Assembly: GCF_000177195.2 (NCBI RefSeq)
Contig: NC_015953.1
Coordinates: forward strand, 4,278,001-4,342,000
From: Streptomyces sp. SirexAA-E
GTDB taxonomy: Bacteria > Actinomycetota > Actinomycetes > Streptomycetales > Streptomycetaceae
Length of the DNA: 64,000 nt
Direction of reading: 5' to 3'
Every line of letters begins with the position of its first letter. Position 1 is the stretch's first letter. Of the stretch, positions 8,538-16,434 are shown piece after piece. Below the pieces are notes generated by a model. That model saw only the letters and a program-made list of their open reading frames with translations, ran no database searches and was not told the DNA's origin. A program made the position numbers and the translations under genes.

Positions 8538-8703
8538 GCAGCTCAACTCCTGAAACGTTCTGACAGCGGACGGATGGGCCCGCCCGGCGGTTCCCCCGTG
8601 GATCGCCGGGCGGGCTCTCCAGGGCCGTTCACCCTAACGGTGAGGCCACTCGCCGATCCGTCTGCCCCCCGACGCGACGGATCGATGAGTAGAGAGTGCC
8701 GGG

Positions 8704-8725
8704 AGGCGATAAACGATTGATGAAC
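8704..8725 (-). promoter_or_regulatory. Direct repeat operator (AfsR/PhoP PHO-box type) of the afsS promoter
   Basis: On the minus strand GTTCATCAATC is followed directly by GTTTATCGCCT, giving GTTCATC and GTTTATC exactly 11 bases apart. This matches the PHO-box arrangement recognised by PhoP and, at afsS, by AfsR. The site begins 6 bases after the afsR stop codon and reads toward afsS. A lone GTTCACC is seen at 8627-8633 on the plus strand. Confidence 0.7.
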
Positions 8726-8730
8726 GCCGG

Positions 8731-11703
8731 TCAGGAAGCCTGCGCCACGGGGGCCGGGGCCAGCAGCGCGCGCACGGATTCGGCCTCGGGGGAGCCCAGT
8801 TCGTCGAAGATGGTGAGCGCCTCGCCCCAGCAGACCTGCGCCCGGTCCGTCTGGCCTATGCCTGTGAGGGCCCGGCCCAGCGCGGTGAGGACATTGGCGC
8901 GGCGCCACTCGCCGCCGATGCCGCGCAGGATCACCAGCGCCTGTTCGGCGTGCGAGGCCGCGCGGGCGGGCTGGCGGATGGCGAGATGCAGTTCGGCGAG
9001 GCGGAACAGGGTCATCCCGTGCCACAACTGCTGGCGGCTGTCCCGGAAGATGGACATGGCCTCGGTCAGGGTCTCCTGGGCGAGGCCCGTGCGGCCGGTG
9101 CCGGTGAGGGCGAGCCCCAGCGCGTACTTGCCGTTGGCCAGGCGGAGCGCCAGGCCGCCCGAGGCGTCCGCCTCGTAGATGGCGACGCCTTGCCGGGCGA
9201 GGTCCACGGCGCTCTCCCGCCGGCCGGTGGCCAGGTGGACGCGGGACAGGTTGCACAGGGCGGACGCCTCACCGGGCTTGTTGCCGTCCGCGCGGAAGGC
9301 GGCCAGCGCCTGCGTCAGGTGCTTCTCGGCGTCCGCGTGCCGGTTCTCGTACAGGGCGATGATCCCCCGCTGGTTCGGGACCTGGGCGAGGGAGACCGGG
9401 TCACCGGCCAGCCGGCCGAGGTCGAGGGCGCGCTGAGCCTCTGCGTCCGCCTCGGCGAACCGCCCGGAGACGCTGAGGATGTGGGTCACCATGGTGCGTG
9501 CCCGGCCTTCCGCCTGTGCGTCCCCGGCCACCCGCGCGGCCTCGCTCACGGCCCTGGCCGCCGTGGCGAACTGATGCGAGTTGGCCCCCGATTCGCCCAG
9601 GTCCACCACCGCCATGAGCAGATCGGCGGCCCGTCGGGGCATCCCGGCACCGGCCGACTGGCGGGCGCAGGCGAGCAGACCGCTGGACTCGGAGAAGAGC
9701 CAGTCCAGCGCGGTCTCCCGTACCCGGAAGGTGAGGCCGGGGTGCACCGTGCGCGAGAAGTGGTCCAGGACGCGTTCCCCCGGCCGCTCCAGCGCGTACA
9801 CCTCCGCCGCGGTCGCCAGGTAGAAGTCCAGCAGTCGGGAGAGGGCCATCTCCCGCTCACGAGGCGGGTGTTCGTCGCGTTCGGCGCAGGAGCGGGCGTA
9901 GAGGCGGACCAGGTCGTGGAAGCGGTAGCGGCCCGGAGCGGCCGACTCCAGGAGCGAGGTGTCGACCAGGGCCTCCAGGAGGTCCTCCGTCGTGTGGGGG
10001 TCCAGGTTCAGGACGGCGGCGGCCGCGGCGAGCGAGATGTCGGGGCCGTCGGCCAGGCCCAGCAGGCGGAAGGCGCGGGCCTGGGCCGGCTCCAGTTGGC
10101 CGTAGCCGAGCTCGAAGGTGGCCTTGACCGCGAGGTCGCCCGCCTGGAGCTCGTCCAGACGGCGGCGCTCGTCGGCGAGCTTCGCCGCCAGGACCGAGAC
10201 CGTCCACGTCCGGCGGGCGGCCAGCCGGGAGGCGGCGATACGGATGGCCAGGGGCAGGAAGCCGCAGGCGGCCACCACGTCCAGGGCGGCGTCGCGTTCG
10301 GAGGTGACGCGTTCCTCGCCGACGATGCGGATGAAGAGCTGGAGGGCCTCCTCCGGTGACATCACGTCCAGGTCGACCAGGTGTGCGCCGACCAGGTCGA
10401 CCATGCGGACCCGGCTGGTGACCAGCGCCGCGCAGCCCGCCGTGCCGGGGAGCAGCGGGCGGATCTGGGCCGCGTCGTGGGCGTTGTCCAGCAGGATCAG
10501 GACGCGCCGTCCGTCCAGGGTGGAGCGGTAGAGGGCGGACCGCTCGTCCAGGGAGTCCGGTATGGCCGAGTCGGGGGTGCCGAGGGCGCGCAGGAAGGCC
10601 CCCAGGACCGTCTCGGGGTCCGCGGCCCGGGCGCCCGCACCCTGGAGGTCGACGTACAGCTGGCCGTCCGGGAAGTGCGGGCGGGCCTGGTGGGCGACGT
10701 GGACGGCGAGCGTGGTCTTGCCGACGCCCCCGATGCCGGCCAGGGCGGAGACGGCCATCACCGCGCCCTCGGCCGAGGCGAGCTGGTCGCCCAGCTCCCG
10801 GACGAAGGAGGCGCGGCCCGTGAAGTCCGCGACGGTCGCGGGAAGCTGGGCGGGGCGTACCGGCGCGGAGGCGGGGGCGGCCTCGTCGGCGGTGCGGGCC
10901 AGTTCCTCGTCGGCCTGGAGGATGCGCTGCTGGAGGCGGGCCAGTTCGGGGCGCGGGTCGACGCCCAGCTCCTCCGCGAGCAGCCGCCGGGTGTCCGCGT
11001 ACACGGCGAGCGCCTCGGCCTGCCGGCCGCTGCGGTACAGGGCGACCATCAGCAGCTCGCGCAGCCGTTCGCGCAAGGGGTGGGCGGCGGTGAGCGCGGT
11101 CAGCTCGGAGACGGCCTCCGCGTGGCTGCCGACCTCCAGGTCCAGGTCGAGGCGGGTCTCGGTGAGCTGGAGGCGCCACTCCTCCAGGCGGGTGCGCTGG
11201 GTCTCGGCGTGCGGGCCGGGTACGGAGGCCAGCACCTCGCCGTTCCACAGGCCGAGGACCTCGTTGATCAGGGCGCGGGCCCGGAGCCGGTCGCCGCCGC
11301 GGGCCTTCTCGGCGACGGCGGCGAGGTCCTGTGCGCGGGCGAGGTCGAGGGCCTCGCGGTGGAAGCGGAGCGCGTAGCCGCCGGACTCGCTGACCAGTGT
11401 CTGCGGGCCGAGGACCTTGCGGAGCCGGGAGGCGTACGTCCGCACGGTGGCCAGGGCCTGGGAGGGCGGGGCGTCGCCCCAGAGCGCGTCGATGAGCTCG
11501 GCGGCGGTGGCCGTGCGGCCGTCGCGCAGCAGCAGGACGGCCAGCAGGGCGCGTTGCTGCGGGGAGCCGGTGGGCAGTGGTTCACCGCCGCGCCAGGCAC
11601 GTACGGGGCCGAGCACGGAGAAGCGGAATCCGGTGCCGTCCGCCGCCTGGTCCGGAGCGTACTGCTCCGGCACGCGCACGCCAGGTCCGTTGTCGCGGTC
11701 CAT
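8731..11703 (-). CDS. afsR: AfsR, SARP-family global regulator with NB-ARC and TPR domains
   Basis: A 990-residue activator that, when phosphorylated by AfsK and related kinases, binds the afsS promoter. The order is an OmpR-like winged-helix DNA-binding domain (about 27-105), a BTAD helical domain (about 110-260), an NB-ARC ATPase with P-loop GIGGVGKTT at about 321-330, then TPR-like helices to the C-terminus. ATG 11703 (MDRDNGPGVRV) is preferred over the longer frame because AGGGGG lies just upstream and the length fits the 993 residues recalled for S. coelicolor AfsR. afsS follows on the same strand. ATP and phosphorylation control are known for the family and inferred here. Confidence 0.95.
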   Translation of the reverse strand: MDRDNGPGVRVPEQYAPDQAADGTGFRFSVLGPVRAWRGGEPLPTGSPQQRALLAVLLLRDGRTATAAELIDALWGDAPPSQALATVRTYASRLRKVLGPQTLVSESGGYALRFHREALDLARAQDLAAVAEKARGGDRLRARALINEVLGLWNGEVLASVPGPHAETQRTRLEEWRLQLTETRLDLDLEVGSHAEAVSELTALTAAHPLRERLRELLMVALYRSGRQAEALAVYADTRRLLAEELGVDPRPELARLQQRILQADEELARTADEAAPASAPVRPAQLPATVADFTGRASFVRELGDQLASAEGAVMAVSALAGIGGVGKTTLAVHVAHQARPHFPDGQLYVDLQGAGARAADPETVLGAFLRALGTPDSAIPDSLDERSALYRSTLDGRRVLILLDNAHDAAQIRPLLPGTAGCAALVTSRVRMVDLVGAHLVDLDVMSPEEALQLFIRIVGEERVTSERDAALDVVAACGFLPLAIRIAASRLAARRTWTVSVLAAKLADERRRLDELQAGDLAVKATFELGYGQLEPAQARAFRLLGLADGPDISLAAAAAVLNLDPHTTEDLLEALVDTSLLESAAPGRYRFHDLVRLYARSCAERDEHPPREREMALSRLLDFYLATAAEVYALERPGERVLDHFSRTVHPGLTFRVRETALDWLFSESSGLLACARQSAGAGMPRRAADLLMAVVDLGESGANSHQFATAARAVSEAARVAGDAQAEGRARTMVTHILSVSGRFAEADAEAQRALDLGRLAGDPVSLAQVPNQRGIIALYENRHADAEKHLTQALAAFRADGNKPGEASALCNLSRVHLATGRRESAVDLARQGVAIYEADASGGLALRLANGKYALGLALTGTGRTGLAQETLTEAMSIFRDSRQQLWHGMTLFRLAELHLAIRQPARAASHAEQALVILRGIGGEWRRANVLTALGRALTGIGQTDRAQVCWGEALTIFDELGSPEAESVRALLAPAPVAQAS

Positions 11704-11883
11704 TGATGCCCCCTGTCCTGCTCGCCCCGCCGGTCCTGCTGGTGCCGCCGCGCTCCGTACCGCTGGTATCGCGGTCAACAGTCTGCCTTGTCGCAGGCGG
11801 AATCGTCAGCATCGGGTGGCCGTCCGCACAGGACCGTGACGGTGTCCGGTGCCCCGGCCCGGCGCGGCGGGGTTGACGGGGAG

Positions 11884-12708
11884 TCAGCCGACCAGTGGCA
11901 GCTGGAGTTCCGTGACCCAGCCGGTCCGGTCCTCGGGGCACTCCAGCGAGACCTCGCGGGCGTACCCCGCGCCGTTGCGGCCGTGTGCGTCGAGCCATCG
12001 GGCCAGGACCTGCTCGGTGGCGAGGACGTCGTCCATGGAACCCCGGTGGACGATCGTCGCCGCCTCGAAGGCGGGCAGCTCGACGACCGTGACGCCGGTG
12101 TCGCCGAGCGGGCCGGGCGGGGCGGCGACCGTCACCCCGGCGTGCACGGTCACCGCTCCGTCGCCGCCCGGCGCGTCCTCGTACCGGGCGATGCCCGGGC
12201 CGGTGGGTCCGACGCCCGCCGCGGCCAGCAGCGGGAACAGCCGGTCGTACAGCGGTCCGACGACCGGGGAGATGTCCTGAGGCTGGTAGCCGGCTGCCGT
12301 GGCGGTCAGTTCGGCGACCCGTACCGCAGGGATCCGCTTGGCCATGACGTCGTTCTCGGGCATGCGCCCCTCGCTCTCGATGGACCGGAGCCTCGCCTCG
12401 ACCTGCGTCAGCCGTGCGGCCGCCGCGGCCATCGCCGCCTCCAGCTCCGCCCGGCGCAGCCGCAGCATCCCGCGCAACTCCTCCGCGTCCAACCGCTCGT
12501 CGAGGACGGCCCCCACCTGCTGGAGGGTGAGGCCGAGGTCCTTGAGCGCGATGAGGCGGTTGAGGCGGGCCAGTTGGGCGGCGCCGTAGTAGCGGTAGCC
12601 GGTGGCGGGGTCGGTGCGGTCCGGGCGCAGGAGGCCGAGGGCGTCGTAATGGCGCAGCATCCGGGCCGAGACCCTGCCGTACCGGGCGAAGTCTCCGATG
12701 GTGAACAT
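11884..12708 (-). CDS. MerR-family regulator with GyrI-like effector domain
   Basis: 274 residues. The MerR winged helix-turn-helix occupies 1-70 (MFTIGDFARYGRVSARMLRHYDALGLL). A coiled dimerisation helix covers about 75-115 (RLRRAELEAAMAAAAARL). The C-terminal 150 residues resemble a GyrI/BmrR-type ligand-binding domain (from about VRVAELTATAAGY to WVTELQLPLVG). Such regulators usually sense small hydrophobic or cationic compounds and activate efflux or detoxification genes. No target gene is adjacent. It lies upstream of and in line with afsR, with 180 bases between. Confidence 0.88.
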   Translation of the reverse strand: MFTIGDFARYGRVSARMLRHYDALGLLRPDRTDPATGYRYYGAAQLARLNRLIALKDLGLTLQQVGAVLDERLDAEELRGMLRLRRAELEAAMAAAAARLTQVEARLRSIESEGRMPENDVMAKRIPAVRVAELTATAAGYQPQDISPVVGPLYDRLFPLLAAAGVGPTGPGIARYEDAPGGDGAVTVHAGVTVAAPPGPLGDTGVTVVELPAFEAATIVHRGSMDDVLATEQVLARWLDAHGRNGAGYAREVSLECPEDRTGWVTELQLPLVG

Positions 12709-12807
12709 GGTGCTCCCAGGGAAGGGCCTGACACGGGGTGAAGGTCAAGCGGCGGCTTCCGGGGGCCTTGCGGGGTGGCGCCCGCGGGGCGGCGCTCCGG
12801 GAAAGGC

Positions 12808-12849
12808 AGGAGCCCCGTTCCTCCGCCGAGACGGGGGAGCGGGGCTCCT
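12808..12849 (-). terminator. Hairpin terminator after the cold-shock gene
   Basis: Arms 12808-12825 and 12832-12849 pair over 18 positions with two G-T wobbles around a 6-base loop. The hairpin lies about 100 bases downstream of the cold-shock gene's stop at 12953 and before the MerR start at 12708, separating the two minus-strand transcripts. Confidence 0.75.
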
Positions 12850-12952
12850 TGGGTACTGCTAGCCGGCCGCGATCGGCCGACCCGGGCAACTCCAAGACCC
12901 TCCGTCCGGATCACACCGGGCTCGCGTGCCCGGTCCGGTCCGAACGAACGAC

Positions 12953-13156
12953 CTAGGCCGGGGTGACGTTCTCAGCCTGCGGGCCCTTCGGGCCCTGAGT
13001 GACGTCGAAGTTCACGACCTGGTTCTCCTCGAGGGAGCGGAACCCGGACGCGTTGATCGCGGAATAGTGGACGAAGACATCCGGGCCGCCGCCGTCCTGG
13101 GCGATGAAGCCGAAGCCCTTTTCAGCGTTGAACCACTTGACGGTTCCGGTAGCCAT
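12953..13156 (-). CDS. Cold-shock domain RNA/DNA-binding protein (CspA family)
   Basis: A 67-residue single OB-fold protein that binds single-stranded nucleic acid and acts as an RNA chaperone. Both RNP motifs are present: KGFGFI at about 13-18 and DVFVHY at about 25-30. ATG 13156 follows a strong AAGGAGGG site. The longer frame from 13201 reads through the leader and is rejected. A leader of about 120 bases precedes it if the TAGGCT box at 13287-13292 is the -10 element. In S. coelicolor a csp gene (scoF3) also sits beside mqnA, as I recall. Confidence 0.95.
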   Translation of the reverse strand: MATGTVKWFNAEKGFGFIAQDGGGPDVFVHYSAINASGFRSLEENQVVNFDVTQGPKGPQAENVTPA

Positions 13157-13221
13157 AAGCCCTCCTTGGGCCAAAGGGTTGCCCTGCTCCAGAACCTGCA
13201 AACAAGTCTGAAAACTACAAA

Positions 13222-13249
13222 AGCCTGCGGGTTACATGCTCCGCAGGCT
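13222..13249 (-). promoter_or_regulatory. Terminator-like hairpin in the cold-shock leader
   Basis: On the minus strand the arms AGCCTGCGG (13241-13249) and CCGCAGGCT (13222-13230) are exact complements around a 10-base loop. They are followed by the T-rich run TTTGTAGTTTT. The element lies 65 bases before the cold-shock start codon, inside its predicted leader, so it looks like a transcription attenuator or a cold-sensitive RNA switch rather than an end-of-gene terminator. Confidence 0.6.
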
Positions 13250-13286
13250 CTGTACTGCAAGGGAAACCAAACTGCAACTTGCGGCG

Positions 13287-13292
13287 AGCCTA
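13287..13292 (-). promoter_or_regulatory. Candidate -10 box of the cold-shock gene
   Basis: The minus strand reads GTGCTAGGCTCGCC, giving a TAGGCT hexamer that fits the Streptomyces TANNNT pattern. It predicts a start near 13280 and a leader of about 120 bases. No convincing -35 element was found. Confidence 0.5.
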
Positions 13293-13429
13293 GCACGCAG
13301 TCCGCGGGGAGCGGTAGAGGGAAAGATCACTTCACTCGGATGTTTGATTGAGCCGCCGAACGGCTGACGGACAAGCCTCCCGGGGAGACGTCCGGACGCC
13401 CCGATGACGGCCGCCCCCGGGCACGGGTC

Positions 13430-13435
13430 TAGCCT
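13430..13435 (+). promoter_or_regulatory. Leaderless promoter of mqnA
   Basis: TAGCCT ends 6 bases before the GTG at 13442, so transcription should begin at or next to the start codon. No ribosome site is visible upstream of the GTG, which agrees with a leaderless message. Confidence 0.6.
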
Positions 13436-13441
13436 CGCGAT

Positions 13442-14320
13442 GTGGACAATTCAACCGTCTCTCCCGTAGAAGGCGACGACCGTCGCAGCAGGCCGCGGGT
13501 CGGCCACATCCAGTTCCTGAACTGCCTCCCCCTCTACTGGGGCCTGGCGCGCACCGGGACACTGCTCGATCTGGAGCTCTCGAAGGACACCCCGGAGAGA
13601 CTCAGCGAGCAGCTGATCAGGGGGGACCTCGACATCGGGCCCGTCACCCTGGTCGAGTTCCTCCGCAACGCGGACGAGCTGGTCGCCCTCCCCGACATCG
13701 CGGTCGGCTGCGACGGCCCCGTCATGTCCTGTGTGATCGTGTCGCAGCTCCCGCTGGAGCAGCTGGACGGCGCCCGGGTGGCGCTGGGCTCGACCTCCCG
13801 CACCTCCGTACGGCTGGCCCAGCTGCTCCTCGCCGAGCGCTACGGCGTCACGCCCGACTACTACACCTGCCCGCCCGACCTCGGCGTGATGATGCAGGAG
13901 GCCGACGCCGCCGTGCTGATCGGCGACGCCGCGCTCCGCGCCAACCTGCACGACGCCCCGCGGCTCGGCCTCCAGGTCCACGACCTGGGCCAGATGTGGA
14001 AGGAGTGGACGGGGCTGCCGTTCGTCTTCGCGGTCTGGGCGGCCCGGAAGGACTACCTGGCCTCGAATCCGGTGTACGTGGAGAAGGTGCACGAGGCGTT
14101 CCTGGCCTCGCGCGACGTCTCGCTCGAGGAGGTCACCAAGGTGGCCGAGCAGGCCGCCCGCTGGGAGGCCTTCGACGCCGAGGTGCTGGAGCGGTACTTC
14201 ACCACGCTGGACTTCCGCTTCGGCCCGGACCAGCTGGCCGGGGTGCGCGAGTTCGCCCGCAGGACCGGCCCCGGGACCGGGTACCCGGCCGATGTGACGG
14301 TCGAGCTGCTGGGCGGCTGA
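13442..14320 (+). CDS. mqnA: Chorismate dehydratase MqnA (futalosine menaquinone pathway)
   Basis: 292 residues. MqnA converts chorismate to 3-enolpyruvylbenzoate, the first step of the futalosine route to menaquinone. The fold is periplasmic-binding-protein-like. The diagnostic early block RVGHIQFLNCLPLYWGL is at about 19-35 and TSRTSVRLAQLLL near 119-131. The TGLPFVFAVWAA block near 194-205 is typical of the family. GTG 13442 appears leaderless. The next pathway enzyme, mqnC, lies 2.1 kb downstream with a kinase between. A folded terminator follows the stop codon. Confidence 0.93.
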   Translation: MDNSTVSPVEGDDRRSRPRVGHIQFLNCLPLYWGLARTGTLLDLELSKDTPERLSEQLIRGDLDIGPVTLVEFLRNADELVALPDIAVGCDGPVMSCVIVSQLPLEQLDGARVALGSTSRTSVRLAQLLLAERYGVTPDYYTCPPDLGVMMQEADAAVLIGDAALRANLHDAPRLGLQVHDLGQMWKEWTGLPFVFAVWAARKDYLASNPVYVEKVHEAFLASRDVSLEEVTKVAEQAARWEAFDAEVLERYFTTLDFRFGPDQLAGVREFARRTGPGTGYPADVTVELLGG

Positions 14321-14326
14321 CACGGG

Positions 14327-14374
14327 CGGACGGGAAAGGCCGGGAGATAGATGAATCCCGAACTTTCCCGTCCG
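14327..14374 (+). terminator. Terminator after mqnA
   Basis: Outer arms 14327-14338 and 14363-14374 pair perfectly over 12 bases. The loop holds a second small stem (CGGGA near 14341 and TCCCG near 14356). It lies 7 bases after the mqnA stop and isolates the downstream kinase gene. Confidence 0.75.
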
Positions 14375-14700
14375 GCCTTTACCGCGTACGTCCTTCACGC
14401 TCCATTCCGTTCCCGGGAATGCGTATGAATGCCCGTGCACTGCCCGGGGACGCCCCTCGCATACGAGCGGTCGCCGAATAGCGGGCCTACTCCGGGGCGC
14501 CCCCTGTTTGCGATCCGGTATCGCACCGGTGAACGCCGCCGTGAGCACAGGGCGACCGACGTATTCGCGCCTTTCGCCATGGCGAAATCCTTGACTTCGT
14601 TCCCTTAGGGCCCGAAATCGACAGAAGGTCTCCCTGGGGGCGGAGACCCCGGACGCCTAGGCTGCGCTCGGAGGTCTCGGGGTTCACAGGGGGAGTCCAT
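14375..14700. other. Intergenic region upstream of the Ser/Thr kinase gene
   Basis: No open reading frame here looks like a gene. A possible -10 box TAGGCT lies at 14658-14663, with no clear -35 at the right distance; a TTGACT at about 14592 is too far upstream. The ribosome site GGGGGAG precedes the ATG at 14701. The segment before 14600 is less GC-rich than the flanking genes. Confidence 0.4.
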
Positions 14701-16362
14701 ATGCAGCCGCTGGAAGCCGGCGAACCGCACACGATCGGCGCCTACCGGCTGATCGGCAGGCTCGGCGCGGGTGGGATGGGCCGGGTCTATCTGGGGCGCA
14801 GCGCCGGGGGGCGCACCGTCGCGGTCAAGGTCGTCCACCCCCACTTCGCCCTCGACGAGCAGTTCCGGGCCCGCTTCCGGCGTGAGGTGGAGGCCGCGCG
14901 CCGGGTCGGCGCGCAGTGGACCGCCCCCGTCCTGGACGCCGACCCGGACGCGCCGGTGCCGTGGGTGGCGACCGGCTACGTGGCCGGGCCACCGCTCTCC
15001 GACGCGGTCACCCGCCACGGTCCGCTGCCCACGCCGGCGGTACGGGCCCTGGGGGCCGGACTCGGCGAGGCGCTCGCCGCCGTGCACGCGCACGGCCTCA
15101 TCCACCGGGACGTGAAGCCGTCCAACGTCCTGCTCGCGCTCGACGGGCCCCGGCTGATCGACTTCGGGATCGCCCGCGCCCTCGGTGCCACCGTCTCCCT
15201 CACCTCCACCGGGGTCTCCGTCGGCTCGCCCGGCTACATGGCGCCGGAGCAGATCCGGGGCCTGGACATCTCCGGAGCGGCCGACGTCTTCTCGCTCGGG
15301 GCGGTCCTCGCCTACGCGGGGACCGGCAACGACCCCTTCCCCGGCGACTCGTCCGCCGTACTCCTCTACAAGGTGGTGCACGAGGAACCCGAACTGGGGG
15401 ACCTGGAGGGCGAACTGCGGGAGCTGGTGGCCGGGTGCCTCGCCAAGGACCCCGCCGACCGGCCCGCCCCCGCGGAGCTCGCCCGCAGGCTCGCGCCCGG
15501 CGGGGCCGCCGCCCTGGTGGCGCCGGGCTGGCTGCCGGAACCGCTGGTGCGGGAGGTCAGCCGGTCGGCGGTGGCCCTGCTGGACCTGGAGCCGCAGGAC
15601 GAGCCGGTGCGGTCCGGGCCGGTGCCCTTCAGCAGCGTGTCACCGGTGAACACGGCACTCGGCAGCTTCGGCCCGCCGCTGCCGCCCCCGCCGTCCGCCG
15701 CACCGGCCCTGGGGCCCTACGGCGCGGCGGGCCCCGGGGAGCCCGGGGCCCGGATCGGCTTCTCCCTGGGCGCCGGCGCGGGGGCCGGGGAGCGGCGTGG
15801 CCGCCGGATCAGCTGCACCGTGGCGCTCGCCGTGGCCGGCGCGCTGGCCGCCGTCACCGTCGGCGCGACGATGCTGGGCGACCTGTTCCCGGGCGGGGAC
15901 GACGACCGCCACGGAAACGAGGGGGCAGCGCCGCCCGCGGCTACCGGATCCGAGGCCCCGGGCCCCTCCGCCTCCGCGGCGGCACCGGTGAAGGCGCTGC
16001 CCGACGCGTTCGTCGGCACCTGGAAGGGCTCCGCCACCGAGCGCAGCGGACTGCCGCACGGCACGGTCACCGCCGTCTTCACCGAGGGCGCGCGGGGCGA
16101 GGACGTGGTCCGGCTGACGCACCGGCTCGACGTGCTCGGCACCAGCGTGGTCTGCAAGGGCATCGGCACCCTCGTCTCCGGTACGGCCACGGAGTTGAGG
16201 ATCCGCGAACGGACCGACCCCGAGAACGCCGACGGCGCCCTGTGCACCGGCGGTGACGCCGACCTCGACTTCACCCTGACCTCCCGCACCACCCTGCGCT
16301 ACGAGTCGCACGAGGAGGCCGCGGGCACGCCGAAGGGCACGCTCACCCGGTCCGGCGGCTGA
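14701..16362 (+). CDS. Receptor-like serine/threonine protein kinase
   Basis: 553 residues. The Hanks kinase domain covers about 12-270: glycine loop GAGGMG at 22-27, Lys43, catalytic HRD with VKPSN near 138-144, and DFG in RLIDFGIARAL near 155. A Pro/Ala-rich linker follows to about 360. One membrane segment at about 376-395 (VALAVAGALAAVTVGATML) leads to an external domain of about 130 residues with a WKGSATERSG start and a pair of cysteines, resembling no sensor I can name. The intracellular part is similar in layout to AfsK's kinase domain. It sits between mqnA and mqnC. A regulatory link to menaquinone supply is only suggested by position. Confidence 0.92.
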   Translation: MQPLEAGEPHTIGAYRLIGRLGAGGMGRVYLGRSAGGRTVAVKVVHPHFALDEQFRARFRREVEAARRVGAQWTAPVLDADPDAPVPWVATGYVAGPPLSDAVTRHGPLPTPAVRALGAGLGEALAAVHAHGLIHRDVKPSNVLLALDGPRLIDFGIARALGATVSLTSTGVSVGSPGYMAPEQIRGLDISGAADVFSLGAVLAYAGTGNDPFPGDSSAVLLYKVVHEEPELGDLEGELRELVAGCLAKDPADRPAPAELARRLAPGGAAALVAPGWLPEPLVREVSRSAVALLDLEPQDEPVRSGPVPFSSVSPVNTALGSFGPPLPPPPSAAPALGPYGAAGPGEPGARIGFSLGAGAGAGERRGRRISCTVALAVAGALAAVTVGATMLGDLFPGGDDDRHGNEGAAPPAATGSEAPGPSASAAAPVKALPDAFVGTWKGSATERSGLPHGTVTAVFTEGARGEDVVRLTHRLDVLGTSVVCKGIGTLVSGTATELRIRERTDPENADGALCTGGDADLDFTLTSRTTLRYESHEEAAGTPKGTLTRSGG

Positions 16363-16434
16363 GGCGGCATACGGCTGGCGTAGGCTGGATCGGTCCGCGG
16401 ATCCGTAGAAAAACCGCCGAAAGGTGACAGCCCG

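Noticed and set aside
8626..8650. A second AfsR/PhoP site near GTTCACC at 8627
   Set aside because: Only one heptamer matches and no second unit is found 11 bases away on either side.
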